Shown here: piece by piece, positions 27,171 to 40,900 of the stretch
How positions within the stretch are numbered: position 1 is the first letter of the stretch
Layout of the letters: the number at the start of each line of letters is the position of its first letter
NCBI RefSeq assembly: GCF_048771995.1
Contig: NC_133063.1
Location: 19,841,063-19,905,062 of the forward strand
Length of the DNA stretch: 64,000 nucleotides
Reading direction: 5' to 3'
Origin: Taeniopygia guttata
Lineage: Eukaryota > Chordata > Aves > Passeriformes > Estrildidae
Translations under genes and position numbers: made by a program
Notes under the pieces: generated by a model
The model's database searches: none
What the model was told of the DNA's origin: nothing
What the model saw: the letters and a program-made list of their open reading frames with translations, nothing else

Positions 27171-29269
27171 ATACACACAAACATACAAATTCTGGGGCTC
27201 TGAATGTGAACAGCTCCTAAATGAAACCAAGACACAGCTTCACAAATTTCTCTCTTCTGGATATTGCTGTAATACCTACTACATCCACTGCTATCTATTA
27301 GATAGGAAGAACCTGAATATTTCTACTTCAGATGCCTGAACTCATACTGTAATTTTGGTTGGAGGTAGCATGGGAAATTATACTAGTGGTTGTTAACCCA
27401 TTCAAGATCTTAAAAATGCAATTGTTCGACAGGTTTTGAGACCTGTAAGACTATTACCAATATATGGTCTCCCACAGAAACATATTAATATTTCCACCAT
27501 AGCATGGTGGAAATAGCATGGTCTTTGCTTTACCTAATAAAGCTTACTTTTTAAAATACTCCATCCTTCATCTCCTGTTCACATCCAAAGAATTTACGGG
27601 CACCAAACTTCCTTCAATTTTACCTAAAATAACATGGAGAAGAGCAGGAAATCACAAGTAAATGTGTTTCCATGGCTTAAAAATTCACCACTTATCATCT
27701 CACCTGCATCAACTAGTAACGGAATGCTTTTACTCATTACAGAAGCAAAACAAAAGGCAAATCTTGATGTTTTTGAAATGAACTAGAAGTCTGCACATGG
27801 TCAGTTGCATAGTTCATGTGAAGAAAGTGAGCTTGTCAAGCCATGGTGACTTGCTGTAAAACCATTGATATTTCAGAAACCATTTTACAGCATCCTCTGG
27901 TTGGTTCTTTGTGAAAAGAGCTCTCAGAAAAATTAAAAAAGAAAAAAAGAAGGCAGTACATCCTCAGATAAAGGCTTGTGCTATGTTGTGAGATTGTCAA
28001 AGCACCAGATGAAAATGAACAAATCTAGATTTAAAGTATTTTAATAGGTTAGCTTAGTATTTGAATAGATAACTTGGTCTATTAAAGTGTGGATTAGCTA
28101 CAGAAACATTTCACAGGATATACAAAAGAAGCTTCATTAGGAAATTGTTCATCAAAATGTCTACAATGTTTTTCTCTTACAAACACCTTGTTCTAGTACA
28201 GTATTAAACAGGCACGTGTTTATCTCAGTCCTTTGTCAGTTCTGATTACAAATAATAGGAGACAGATGTGGTGAATATATATGTATCTTGTGAAGCATAA
28301 TAGCAATTCCTTGATGGGCTTTGGGTAAGCACTTGCCCTCCCTGGGGCATGTTTGAACTGTTTGCGATTCTTTGCTGCCAGCTACACAGCTTGCTACCTG
28401 TCAGGAGCTGGAATTGGCAGAAAACAGCTGTTAGAAATCAATGGATATGCCAGTTCTGGTTCATCCAGCAGAGATACTATGGAACAGTGCCGCAATTCTG
28501 ATTGGAATTAGGCAGCACAAACAGGTTTTATTTGCTCATAGCTTCAGTGCCTTCTCAGTCAGGGAATATTCAGGTTCAGATGATGTTAAGTGATTATCAA
28601 GTTTTAAAACCTGAAATTCACATAACAAATAATATGAGAAATCAGCTGTAAAGTGGGAAAAAGCTAGTTGCTCTATAAGTTACACCACAAATCCCATTGT
28701 GAGTCTGTGTCAGAAAATGTCAGCACTGCTATTGGATGTATCGGTCCTGGGAACATGAAAGAGCAGCTCAGGGAAACTGTAGAGCTTTAAGGATGGCAGC
28801 CTTCAAATTCAAGAACAATCTAACCTAATAATCTGTGAAAAGGTAGGGAAGTAAAGACACCAGTCTGCCTTGGCAGAAAACTTATGATAGAGCAAGGGTG
28901 GGAGGGTGATGCAGGGACTGGCCACAGCAAAATTTTGAAGCATTGCCTGGGCACTGTATTAGGATGATATAGGGAAAACCCCAGCTTAATTGGACATTTC
29001 AAAAGTAAAATGAGCATTTGTTTTACATCAACCATAAAGGTCTGATAAAAGAAATAGTAGAGACGTTGTTGAAGAATGTGGGTGATTTCCAAGAGCGGAT
29101 AAAGATGAGGATGTGTTACTCCATACCTTCTTTGCCACAGTTATCCCCATCAACTTCTCCCAGGCCTCCATGCTTAGGGGCAAGGTTCATGGAGAAAGAC
29201 TAAGACCAGGGGACAAGCATCAAGCCAGAGATTACCAGAGACAACTTTATCCATAGAAGTACACAAGTC
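27171..29269. other. Intergenic, no recognised gene
   Basis: AT-rich sequence with no recognised gene. A 10-bp perfect hairpin is listed separately. Confidence 0.55.
27491..27513. repeat. Small perfect hairpin
   Basis: TTTCCACCAT and its exact reverse complement are separated by AGC. There is no sign of a longer pre-miRNA-like stem around it, so it may be chance. Confidence 0.6.
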
Positions 29270-29440
29270 TAGACAAGCAGCATTCAAGAAAAAGTGGAAA
29301 CGGCTGATCTTCTTGCAAGGCCACCCTCCACCATCTCTGAAATGTGATGGTGATCAGGGAAGATCCCTGACAATGAAAAATGGGCAAACATCAAAGCCAT
29401 CTTCAGAAAAGGCCCAAGGGGGGGCTTTTTTCCAACCTGA
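29270..29440 (+). mobile_element. CR1 LINE internal fragment
   Basis: The segment matches the CR1 reverse-transcriptase region in order: 'cttcttgcaaggccaccctc', 'atctctgaaatgtgatggtg', 'atcagggaagatccctgac', 'gcaaacatcaaagccatctt'. These correspond to the start of the RT domain around the VPEDWRxANVTPIFKKG-type motif. It is short and diverged, and the sequence after it runs into poly(A) at 29473-29490. It is not functional. Confidence 0.75.
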
Positions 29441-29516
29441 ATGATCCCAAGTAACCCATGGGAATGAATGTTAAAAAAAAAAAAAAAAAACCTAAAATAC
29501 CTTTACACTATACCTA

Positions 29517-29565
29517 AATAGATTAGATGGATTAGATGGATCAGATAAATAGATCAATAGATACA
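29517..29565. repeat. GATA/ATTAGATGG-like microsatellite
   Basis: Two ATTAGATGG copies pass into AGATAAAT/AGATCAAT units just downstream of an 18-base A-run. Confidence 0.7.
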
Positions 29566-30095
29566 TACCTAACTATCTGTTTAGATAAAATATACATGTA
29601 CTTATAACCCTATCTTTCAGATCTTATATCAACAAGTTGGTTTAGCATCACAGAGTTAGCTTTAAAAAGAGAGGGAAGAATACCTGGAGAGAGAAGGGAA
29701 ATAAATTTTAAAATTCTTCCATTACATCATCTCCTATCAGATGTATACACTGAACAAGCCCCCTACTTACATACTCTAGAGCTGAAAACACCATTTTTAC
29801 ACACAATAAAACAAGAAAAACAACATCTGCACATTGAAGGAGAAAAACAAAAAACTACATAAAAAAATTGGAAAAGAAGATTGGATCAGATTAGAATTAA
29901 ATGTATTTTAAACTTTTTATCACAGAAGTTATATATATAACCAAACTTGGCCAGGCCAAGCAAAAACTAGAAAGGAGAAACTAGTTGCAAAAAGAGGACC
30001 TAGAGCCATCACGGGTCAGTTTGGAAGCAGAAGGCCATGTTAATGAAATGAAGTGGCTGCCTTTCAGAACTAAGGGCAAGCTGACCTGATCCTTG
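29566..30095. other. Intergenic, no recognised gene
   Basis: A-rich sequence in which I recognise nothing. Confidence 0.5.
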
Positions 30096-30937
30096 TGTGA
30101 TGGGTTGACCCTGAGCAGCCTCCAGGTGTCCATCATTCCCCTTCTCTATAGGACAGCAGAGAGAAAGTATAACAAAAGACTCAAAGGCCAGGACAAAGAC
30201 AAAGAGGAATCACTCACCAGTTACCATCATGGGCAAAGCAGACTTGACTTGGGGAAATTAATTTAATGTATTACTGATAAAGTAGAGCAGGATGATGAGA
30301 AATAAACACAAATCTTAAAACACCTTCCCCTACCCCTCCCTTCTTCCTGGGCTCAACTTCACTTCTCAATCTGTCTCTTCTCATCCTTGAGTGGCACAGT
30401 GGAATGGAGAATGGGTGTTGTGGTCTGTCCATCACAAGTTTTCTCTGTTCCCTCCTCCTCATGGGGAGGATTCCTCACTCTCTTGCCCTGCTCTAGAATG
30501 GAGTCACTCCCATGGGAAAGCACAAACTGTTCCAACATGAATTCCTCTCACAGACTGCAGCTCTTCACGAGTTGGTCCAGACTAGTTCCTCCCATGCAGT
30601 ACTGAAGGAACGGATTGCTCTAGCATGACCTCTTCAATGGAGTGCAATCTGTCAGGAACTTGTTTCTCCAGCATGGTTTCCCCCAGAGTCACAAATCCTG
30701 CCAGAAGGCCTGGTCCAGTTGTTGTGGCATATTTTTTTGCTGTTTCTTAAATATATTATCTCAGAGATTATACTACCATCACTGATGGATTTGGGCTTGG
30801 TCTTGACCAGGTACATGTCAGTCTTGGAGCTGACTGGCCTTGCCTCTGTTAGATGTGAGGGATGCTTCCAACACCTTCTAATGGAAGCCATCCTGGTAAC
30901 CCACAGCTACAAAACCTTGCCCCACAAACACAGTACA
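30096..30937 (-). mobile_element. Old LTR of an avian endogenous retrovirus, antisense
   Basis: The left edge TGTGATGGGTTGACCCTG and the right part 'aaaaccttgccccacaaaca' match an LTR family common in bird genomes that, read on the minus strand, begins near TGTACTG and ends ...GGTCAACCCATCACA. The block 'gacttggggaaattaattta' and a series of repeated 'ctccagcatg...'-like units in the middle are also typical of it. The copy is much diverged and shows no readable target duplication, so it is old. The orientation and the exact right end are from memory of the family, and I do not assign a retroviral class. Confidence 0.72.
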
Positions 30938-33900
30938 ACTAGTTACACCAGCGTTGGTTGAATGACACAAATTTTTCGTGGATGTACATGTGCACAAACA
31001 CATGTACATGCCCAAGGAAAATAAAATTATGAAGGATACAGGCTTTTGTAAGTAGAACATAAAAATGTGAAAACAGTGATTTATACTCTTACAGAACCTC
31101 ATTGTCTTCATTGTCATCACTACGGTTCTAAGGTGTCAACTCTGAGGGATTCTTCTGTTACCCATGCTAAATGTACAGTACCTTTGCATTTCATCTCATC
31201 TATGAAGAATGCAGGGCAAATGCATTCTAAGTCACACACACACAAAATCTCATTAATTATCACAAACACGCACCGGGAACTCAGAATCCGCCTAGGTAAG
31301 ACTACTGGTTTTGTAATGACCTTTACTTTTAACAATAGTTAGTAGACATCTGGGAGCTAGAGCATGTACTCACTTAAAATGGAGCCCTAAGCTTGACTGA
31401 TTTGGCAGTCATTAATTATTTATTAATTATGCTTATTTATTTTTTTATAAATTACTATAAATTTATTCTATAAATTTTTACTTAATAAATTATTTTATTG
31501 AAAGAAAATAATTTGTTGAAGAGAATATATCACAATTATTGTCTTCCAACCATATGTTCAGTAATTTTGTAAAGACCATTGAAAACTGATACCAGGTGAA
31601 AGAGAGATGTGGTCAATTTTAAATATTTATTTTATGGTTCACAGATGGACAAACAAGTCTCTATGCTTTCATGCATGGGCTTTAATAAAACAAAGCTTTC
31701 AAAGGCAACTGAGCAAAGAGCTATTTTCAAGATACAATTAAGAAACAAAAAAAAACCAGCATATAAACCTTGTACAGACAAAGGAAGGCTTTTTATATAA
31801 CTGTTCCCTAGTGAGAGACTTGAGATGAAATCAAGGGGATACTATTGCCCAATTATGCCAGGCCTAAGGATGTGGGAGAGACTGGAATGACTGGAACAAT
31901 TAAGGGGCAAGATGTCCTCATGCAAAGTATGCAGAGGGACAGCACATGAGCTAGCTCAGGTGACAAGCTGGGTGTTGAGTAAGATAAAAAATGAGGCAAA
32001 CCCTTTAAGGCAGGGTACTGTTTCTTTCTCTTTACTCAGGTGAACTCAGTTGTGATAACTTCCCTATTATGGCCCCATAATAGGCTGTAATTGACTCAAC
32101 CCTGCTGTTGTAGGAGTCAGCTGTAATGTATCAGAAGGTGTCACACTCCTGAAATGTCTCATCATCCAGTATTGCATCATCCAGTGTTAAACATTTCACT
32201 CCAGGGGTGGTACCTGGGTGTTTTCACCTAGCCTAAGCATAGCAAAAACTCAATGGCCTTTATGTTTTAAATACTTCTTCTGTCACCCCCAATGAATCAA
32301 GAGCATCACTTCAGCCAATGGACAACCATATTGCAACAAGTCTTGTTGCAAGGTCTGTGGGTAATGATATGTTTTTACTCCTTAATTTCTTTTTTCCTTC
32401 CTTCCTGTAATATTTTTATTCTTTCATACTGTTATATTACTATAGATAGTAGTAAACAAAATGGCTACATACCTGCTTCCCAGTGCAGCTGTATTGTTCT
32501 AAAATAAACCCTACATAAGGATATTTACAAACATCCATCCATTTTGTTTCACTCTAACCCACCCCAAGGGATCTGTTAACAAGAACCTGTGTTACCCTTG
32601 CCTTCTAGGGCAGGTCAGAACACATGGTCTTCATAGATCTCTGAAATACTGTCCCAGTTGGAGAACAAACCACAAAATCTTCTAATTTTTCACAATAGTG
32701 CACAACACAATAACAAAATCACAACTACAATGGTTTAATAGAAAAGAGGAATCTCCTTTTTAAAAGACTATAAGGGACATCAGTAAGAATAACCTGATGA
32801 AAATCAATGTTCTGTGATATACAAGATGTAACAGAACTTAACTACAAGCTTCAAAATCTACAGAGATATAAAAACTTTTACTTACTTGAAACAAAATATT
32901 GATTCAGAACAGCAAAAGACCAAGGTTTTCATTTCGGTTTAGGTAATGTGAATTACTGAAAATCCAGCAGTATTTGTGATCAGGCTCTATTCCATGTTTC
33001 TATCTGAAATGTGCTATATTTAATACTAAAGTGCCTCCCAGTCTCCATGCCAACGCTTCTCTGTTTTTGCATCCTTTGATACTTGTTATTCTACCATGAC
33101 CTCCACAGTCAGTCCGGCTTAATTATGCTTCTGCCCTCCAATGACTTCTTTTATCAAGATACTTATCTCCATCTGAAACTATGTATCACATCTTTTTCCC
33201 TTCCTCCATTAACGCAACATTTGTCTACGAATAATAGCTCCAATTAAAGTGAAAACTCATATTACTAAAAAAAAAAACAAAAAAAAAACCAAAACTGTGC
33301 AGATGTGTTTGCTAGCTCCTAAGGTAACTATGCAAACTTAGAGCCCTTTCCTTCAGGATGGTAAAACAGATTTGTAACAAAACCAGTTTCTTTTTGTTTT
33401 GTAGATTATTAGTTGGGTTATTTGAAACTACGTTAAATCACAAGAGCTATGCTCATTATTCTAACTGGTGGTCTGGCTCTAAAATGCAGAGTGGATGTTT
33501 TTGCTTTTTCAGACAGAGATGTATGACAAATCAAATCATATACTCCAGTATTTATTTCATCCAGTGCAATGAAGAAAGAATATCTTTGCAGAGATTGTAT
33601 CTTTTAATGTAACGAATTCTTCATTCACTAAAGAATTGTAAAGAAAAAAAACACACCAGGACCTTGCATTTTATGAGTTTTAGAATTAATTTATGGCAAG
33701 AACTAGAACACAAAGCTCAATAACCATGCAAGCTGAAGTTACAAGACTTTGGTTGGGGGGAAAAATAAATTATGTGAGGCATTTAAGCTTGTAGATAGTA
33801 TCCTTTGACTGGTTTATATATGGGGATTGCATGCATCATTGTCTAGTAAATCTAACCACTGCAGGATAGGTATGCAGAAATAGTTTTCTTTCTATTAGTT

Positions 33901-35781
33901 CATGAAGTCAACAATGTGTGTCTGTAAAGTGAACTGCTAGGCAATCATCTATGAATTCTCTACTAATAAATATATAATATAAGCTCTTCATGAACGCTTT
34001 TATCTTGGAAAAAAAAAAGGCAGGTTTTACTATTTTAAATTTCATGCTTTTCTGCATAAATCTTTCTTACGTTAAAAAGAACTTCAGATACTTTTTCTGA
34101 TGCTGAAGTTCCATATTTCAAATATTCCAAGAATCATATAATCTGTCTTCTGTAAGAAACAAGTTCCACTATGACAGCAAACCTTTTTCTTCACATATCC
34201 ACTGCCCAAACAGGCTGTTGCCAAAGACTTTAATGACAGAAATTTGAAGCTCTTGAAAAGTTTTTCCTCTTCCACATTTTTTTAAATTCCTACTAAGTTT
34301 GCTTCCTACCATGTGCATTCTGTGAATTTACGTGAAGTTCTTATTTCTAAATCTGACCCTTTCTAGGCTGGCATAGAGATATATTCGAAGGCTTGCAGCC
34401 TCTGCATCACTAGTGATGTTTCTGTACTGAAGATATTCTCATTTACTCTTGCCATGAGACTAATAATCATGGCTAAAATGGCAGCTCTAGTATTCATTAC
34501 TGTCCAAGTGAACAGTTCTTCTATTGCTTTTTGTCAAGAAGAAAAATTTTTGTAACAGCTACTGAATATTAGCAGCTGCAACATATGCAAACTGTTCCAG
34601 ATTACTCTCCCTGGTCACTTCAAGTGCAACCAGTCAGTCCTCAAATATGAAAGTTCTTCACCAGACAGTCAGACTAACTACTTCAAATATCTTTGGTAAT
34701 AACTTCTTTATATTGTTTTTTTTCTTTAAAGAGTGTAAAATAAAACCATTATTTTCACAAAAGAGTCAGCAGAAAATACAGAAAATAAATTTGAGGAGAG
34801 TATCCTCAATATTTTTAACTCTAAACCCTCTAAGGTTTACACATCTACCCACTTTTGTTTGTTTGTTTGTTTGTTTGTTTGTCAGGGTACCATAATGGAT
34901 GCCAAGAGTATCTGGTTTTGGGTAGTCATCTGACCACACTGCACACACCTCCATTGTATCACACATTCAAAGCCATTAACCAGAAATAGCAGAATTTAGT
35001 CTACTTAAATTTTGAAATTATTAACCGATTCTGTACTACCTTTACATTATGAATATTGCAGGGAGCAATTGCAGCATTCCCTTCCCCCTTCTTCCACCAA
35101 CATTGTCATGTGACTCAGAGGTGAAATGAGCTAATGAAATTCTTAAGATTTAAAAGCATTAAATTTTTTTTTTGAATGCTGTGAAACATAGCAACGTTCC
35201 TTGACTAAAGGTTGATGACGGATTAACTGAATTTCTAAGTGAAAAGCAGACTACAGCTTCCAACTTTCAGGACTCTTGGGGCAGATACTCAGCTCAAAGC
35301 CAGCCAGTTCTGAAGGTACTCTCAAGCAGACTGGGTACCCTCACAAGACTGTGCTTCTCCTGCTGTCAGGGGACTGGGAACAGCTGCTTCAGTTCCTGGT
35401 CAGAAAGTCATCCGCCATGCAGGAATGGCAGAAGTAATTATATATCTGAATAACATACACTTTTCCCTTCAAACCTCTCCTAGTCACCAGCTGTAATTTC
35501 CCTTGTAGCTCTAAATAGCTTTAGCATATCTGATAGAGCAAATGTGCTCCACCAGAACTACCCAACAGGTCTGTGTAGCTGAAGGAAGTTGAACAGGAGC
35601 TGAGGGTACTTTGGATCCAATTCACTGAAGTCAGCAGTGCTACCAAAGCAGCCTACACAGAGGTCTTTGAGCTAACCAAGGCAATTCCTCACCATTTCCC
35701 AGGGAAGCACAAGGGAAAGTCCCACAAGTCAATTCTCATACTGAAAACTGTTTTGTTTTCTTGTTTTACCTTATTCAATTT
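30938..35781. other. Intergenic, no recognised gene
   Basis: AT-rich sequence. An especially AT-rich stretch lies at 31411-31515, made of ATTAATTATTTA and ATAAATTA units. An A/C tract is at 33268-33294. No gene was recognised. Confidence 0.55.
34854..34881. repeat. (TTTG)7 microsatellite
   Basis: Seven perfect TTTG units, directly visible. Confidence 0.95.
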
Positions 35782-35893
35782 GAATAGAATAGAATAGAAT
35801 AGAATAGAATAGAATAGAATAGAATAGAATAGAATAGAATAGAATAGAATAGAATAGAATAGAATAGAATAGAATAGAATAGAATAGAATAGA
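35782..35893. repeat. (AGAAT)n microsatellite, about 22 units
   Basis: Near-perfect tandem AGAAT over about 112 bp, passing into AGACT variants. The right edge carries TTCAAAT-TCT-ATTTGAA, a 7-bp inverted repeat, and the left edge carries CAATTTGAATAG, so the array is bordered by related sequence on both sides. Confidence 0.95.
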
Positions 35894-35919
35894 AAGACTA
35901 GACTAGAATAGAATTCAAA

Positions 35920-37781
35920 TTCTATTTGAACAGCCCAAAGACAGGATGAAGTACCACTTGTGCATGATCACCTATATTCAGAAATATCTTAAACTAATCC
36001 ATGATGCTCCTCTGAAAAATACAAGAGGTTTGTTTCTCGTCTGTGTGGTTGAGTTATTTTTCATTCCAGAAAAACTGGGTGAATTTTTAGGTGGGATAGC
36101 AGGAAAAAAATTGATGTATTACATCTCCAGAAGTACACCTGCATTTCTCTGAAATAAAAAGTATTGTACAAATAAAATAGAAAGTAATGTAAAAACACAT
36201 GCAAAATCATTCTGGTTTTTGGTAATGAGCTGAGGTCCCCTGGAATTCTCTTGGTAAGTGCTATTTATTACATTGTGAGAATATAAAAGACCATTACAAA
36301 TAACTACTTTGACATAATTGGAGGTGATGGAGGTTGGTATCCCTCTCACTTTCCATTCTTAATATTTTAGTTATTTCTATCTTTTTTATTCCATGATTTA
36401 TTTTCAATTCCTGTTCTTCAATTAATTTAAATAAGGATTATTGCTTATGACCAGAAAGCATTTTTTTTTAATTACATAACTTTTTGTAATTTCTGTGCTG
36501 CTTTGATCCAGAATCTCCTTAAGTTTATTCTTGGAAAACAGCAAATTTTCAATCTGCAAAATTACTGCAGACCTCCATTGAGTTGCATGTCCTTAGAAGC
36601 AAAAGAAATACCTAAATGAGATAATGTGGGTCATTTTGTAAACCTTGCCCAGTAGAGATTATGAGATTCTAAACAAGAGTAATTAAACTAAACTATTGAC
36701 CATATTGTCCTCATGAATAAATCTAATTTTTTATAGTATGCATTGTATATGTTAACAAAGAATTTTGAAACCGTAAAAACAATAAAAATAGACAATATTG
36801 GACTACGAATTATTTAGCAAAATAATTCAGAAGACATCTATTATTAGTTATTTCACCACCACAAATTTTGCAAGTTAGAGAATGGACATAAGCATTCATT
36901 TTTTTCACAATGACATCTAGTTCTCCAGGTGGAGCTTAACTGTTGTATAATAGTTTGATCAGGTACACTAAAATCAGTCTTGTGGACTGCCAAAGGGCTG
37001 AACCAAGAACAACATTTATTTCCATACATTTCACCTGCACTCATGGGTTAAAATGTAAGTTGAAAGTGTTCTTGAAAATGTTAGGCATCTTGCTGCATTA
37101 TGAAGAATAGAACTGAGTACCCTTGGGATCAAGAACTTTTGGCATCAAGTATGTCCTATAGATTCATATTTCCTTACCTGGCAAGAACTAAGGGTAAGAA
37201 CACAACACAAAAAATGTAGGCATGAAGTTCCCTGGTACTGCTGATGATAGCAGAATATGGGTATCCTGCTAGTCTTTTCCACTAGAACTTACAAAAAGGC
37301 AGGAGAAGGCTACAGAAAAAGAAAGACAGAGGTATTCTGCCTTATATCACAACTCAACCTTACTGTATGTTAGCATCATGGATTTGACATCAGGGTACTG
37401 GACAGGATGGAACACCCTCCCACACTGGAGGATGGAACTGTGACATTGCTTCTACGTGTTGGTTGCATAGGTCCAGTATAGATGATTGCAGTATTTGTAC
37501 CCTTAGAACTTCCATCAGTTTGTGCATGGGAAAAAGTTTTAGTTGCTCTAGCCAAGGAAATATTTCTGTGATCAAAGGGTGCAACTGGATTTTCATTGAC
37601 AACTCTGTCTCCCATTCATATATTGAATTAATTATAGTTTACATAAAATTATTCTATTTCTTCAGATTCTCTTATTCCTACCCAGATGGCAGAACTAATT
37701 CAGACTGCACAGCTTCAAAGAAAGCAGACAGACAGAGAGGCTCTTAAACCTCTGGAATTACCCCACATACTGGCACACCTG

Positions 37782-37782
<1 letters not shown>
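35920..37782. other. Intergenic, no recognised gene
   Basis: AT-rich sequence in which I recognise no gene, RNA or transposon. Confidence 0.55.
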
Positions 37783-37816
<34 letters not shown>

Positions 37817-37915
37817 AAACAAAAAACAAAACCAACAAAAAAAACCCAAAAACCCCACCAACACCCCAAAAAAGTCAACCAGCCAACCAATCAACCAATC
37901 AATCAACCAACTAAT
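37783..37915. repeat. A/C-only low-complexity tract
   Basis: From 37783 to 37873 the strand holds only A and C: a 32-base A-run, then AAAC, AACC, CCCC motifs. It is followed by CAACC/CAATC units to about 37915. It is the same class as the other A/C tracts. Confidence 0.9.
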
Positions 37916-40900
37916 AAAATCACCTAAAATGTTTTCTTACAATAACCACAGATGGCCCAAGAGAACTGAATCTAGCTACAGAATGTAAAGTCATCTCATC
38001 CCAAAGTTTAAAATAAAAAAAATTAAAATATTAAGCCCATACTTCCCTGTGTTGAAAAAGTAGTCATGTTTTGATAGGTTTGCTGTTCAGGAAATGAGAA
38101 AGAATAAGGTACTTAAGCTGGTTTAGAAGATAGTTTACTCACAGAGTACAAAGCACCTTGCAAACATAAACAGTTAGTTCTATTTTTTTTTTTCTGCCTG
38201 ATTTCCTAAACTCTTAATTTACTAGAATGTTGGGTAAGAACATTTTGGTTATTTTTAAATCATAATAAAAGCAAGAATGCTTTGCCTGGCACTTTGCCAC
38301 CCCATTCATCTGGTCTAGTTGCCATCCATTAGGCAGGCTGTTGCAGAAACCATGACCACAAGCTGTTTGCCCCCCAGCACTCCAAGAACATTGCACTAAA
38401 AAGGACCCCCAAATCCTCGGGTTTCTACTTGGCAGGCGATTAGAGATGACCCAAGAAGCCCCAGAAACACTCTCAGTATTTCACAATGAAATGTCACTCT
38501 GACCTTCTCTAAGCAAAATGTCAGAATTTTCATTACATGGAAAATTTCAAAATGTCATTTTTGTTGCAGTTCTGAATGGTACTATTTTTAATTTCCACAG
38601 GACAGGAATTATGGTGTCTGTTTAACTCTTGTCAGTACACATTCTCCTTTCTACAACATTCTAAGCTTGATAACTTTTCATCTAAAGTTTTAATTATTTT
38701 TAAACCAAGAGGGTGGTTTAAAAGAGAGTTTAAAAGTCAAGCATACAATTCCTAGTTTTATGCTTCAAAAGTAGTTCCACCCCTCACACTTTATTTGTGT
38801 TCTGAATAATTTTCCAAAATTTTCCTAACATTGTCTGAGACCACAATAACTGTTAGCACAACTGTTTGAGTTCCTGAGGAAGAAAATTCTAGTAGCAGTT
38901 CAAAATTGTTCCAGCAAAAATTTAGGGATATTAAAATAGTAAAACAGCACCCATTTCCTCTACTCTAGTGTGTAGCCAAAACACAGCGCTCAAACTCTTT
39001 TAAAAATTGCCTGTTTAACTGAGTCAATTAACATAAAAATGGTAATTTCTAAGATGCAAAGTTAGTTAATTGGCAGATTCAAAGGCTGAAAGCAAGCTGA
39101 TGAGAAGGCATAGAAAGTGATTATTTGACCTCTCTGGCCACACACATGCTATCTGCTTTTGCAGTCTTGTCTTGGGAGATACAGCATCTTAGCCACCAGA
39201 CCTGATATAAAAGACAAGGACAGCTTAGTGCTTGAAGAATATTAATTCTTGAAAAGACTGCCACATTATCATTTGTTGGCATGTCTCCAGCAGAACTCAG
39301 CTATTTTAGCATTCACAGCTCCTCCAGTTAATATTCTTTGACATCCATCCTGAACAGATGTTATTACCGAGGTTATCTGTAGTTCTGTCTTCTCTGCTGA
39401 GAGACTGTGACGGTTTGGAAGGATGAGCCTTTTTAGGCAGGAGGTACTCTTATTTTAGTTTATTTTTAGGCCTTAGTCAGTTTTATTCCTCATCATCTCC
39501 TTTCTGCATTACCTTTCCAGCTGCTGCTGGTTTATATTTCTCTTTAAAAATAAAAAGGTTCATTATGACCATCAGTTTGCCCATTTTTTCCATCTAAATT
39601 TCCAGTCTTAAAAAATGCTATGGTGCATTGCTATCCTTCGCTGTTTAAGATACTCCTACTCATCCCCTCCAGTATCATCACTGGTACAGAGATAATAGGC
39701 AAGGGAGGGACCACATACTGTTCAAAAGACCTCTGGATGAGGTTACGTTCATGCAATAGAAGCAATAGAAAAAGAGGAACTGACAAGGAAAGGATGTGGA
39801 AGATTGTTGGTGATTGAAGAAAAACCACTAGAATGAGACTAAGAGGGTAAGGAAGTATTTTGTCACTGCCCTGACAAAAACCTTCTAAAGCAGAATAAGA
39901 AAAACCCGTATTTCTGAACTGTAACTAACAATAACATAAGTCAATAACTTCTAAACCACAGAAGAGAAAGAGACAGAAGACAGTTTTGCAAAAATGTAAT
40001 TGTACAGTTATGACTCAAGTTTGCACCTATCAATCACACAAAGGCATGAGTAAATAGCCAAGTAAGTATAAAGCCTTCTGAATTAAAATCATTTTCATAT
40101 TCACCTGCAGCAGGCATTTGACCCACAGCAAATATAATATATGCCTTTTTTTACAGATTTGTTTCATGCTTTCCTTTAAAATAAAGATGTAAAAAACATG
40201 TGTGTTTACAGAAATCTAGATTCAGCAGCAACACTACAGCTTGAATAGATAAAGCATCAATTTTTACTGCAATTTGTCAAATATGTACTACTGAGGTATA
40301 TATATTTCTCTTCCTTTCTTTCTGTGCTAACAATTCAATCAACAGTGAGAAAAACTAGCAGGCTGTTTTCTGCCTAATCCCCTCTTTTCTATCTCCAAAC
40401 ACAGTCTCACAGGAAGCACCAGAATTTACTATCATTTCTAGCCTTTTGGTACCACAAAAATAATGACTTTTCCCCTGTTAAATTTTTATGAGACTTCTAA
40501 GACTTGAAAATCCCCAGTAACCTTGTTTTGGCATGTATGCATTGCATGTTTCCAGTAACCAAATGCTTTCTGACTGAGATTTCCCAGTACAGAGGATGCT
40601 CATGCTGTACAGCAAATTTCCAAATTTTGTTTATCCACCCCTAAAAGAAAAATATATTCTGATTACATAGTATTTGAACCAATGTCTGCTGGGTTCAGAG
40701 GGCACTGACAGCCTTATCACTCAGAATTTGATTTCTTATCACAGGGTCTAGCATTGGACTTTTGCTCTCGAATTTAACTTATATCCCACATGTATTTTGC
40801 GGAAAGGATCACATTAAGTTCATGTTAAAGGCAATTACACCTTTAATTTCTCATGTGTAGATCATATGTATAGCTGGGACACTTAAGTGATAAATTAAAA

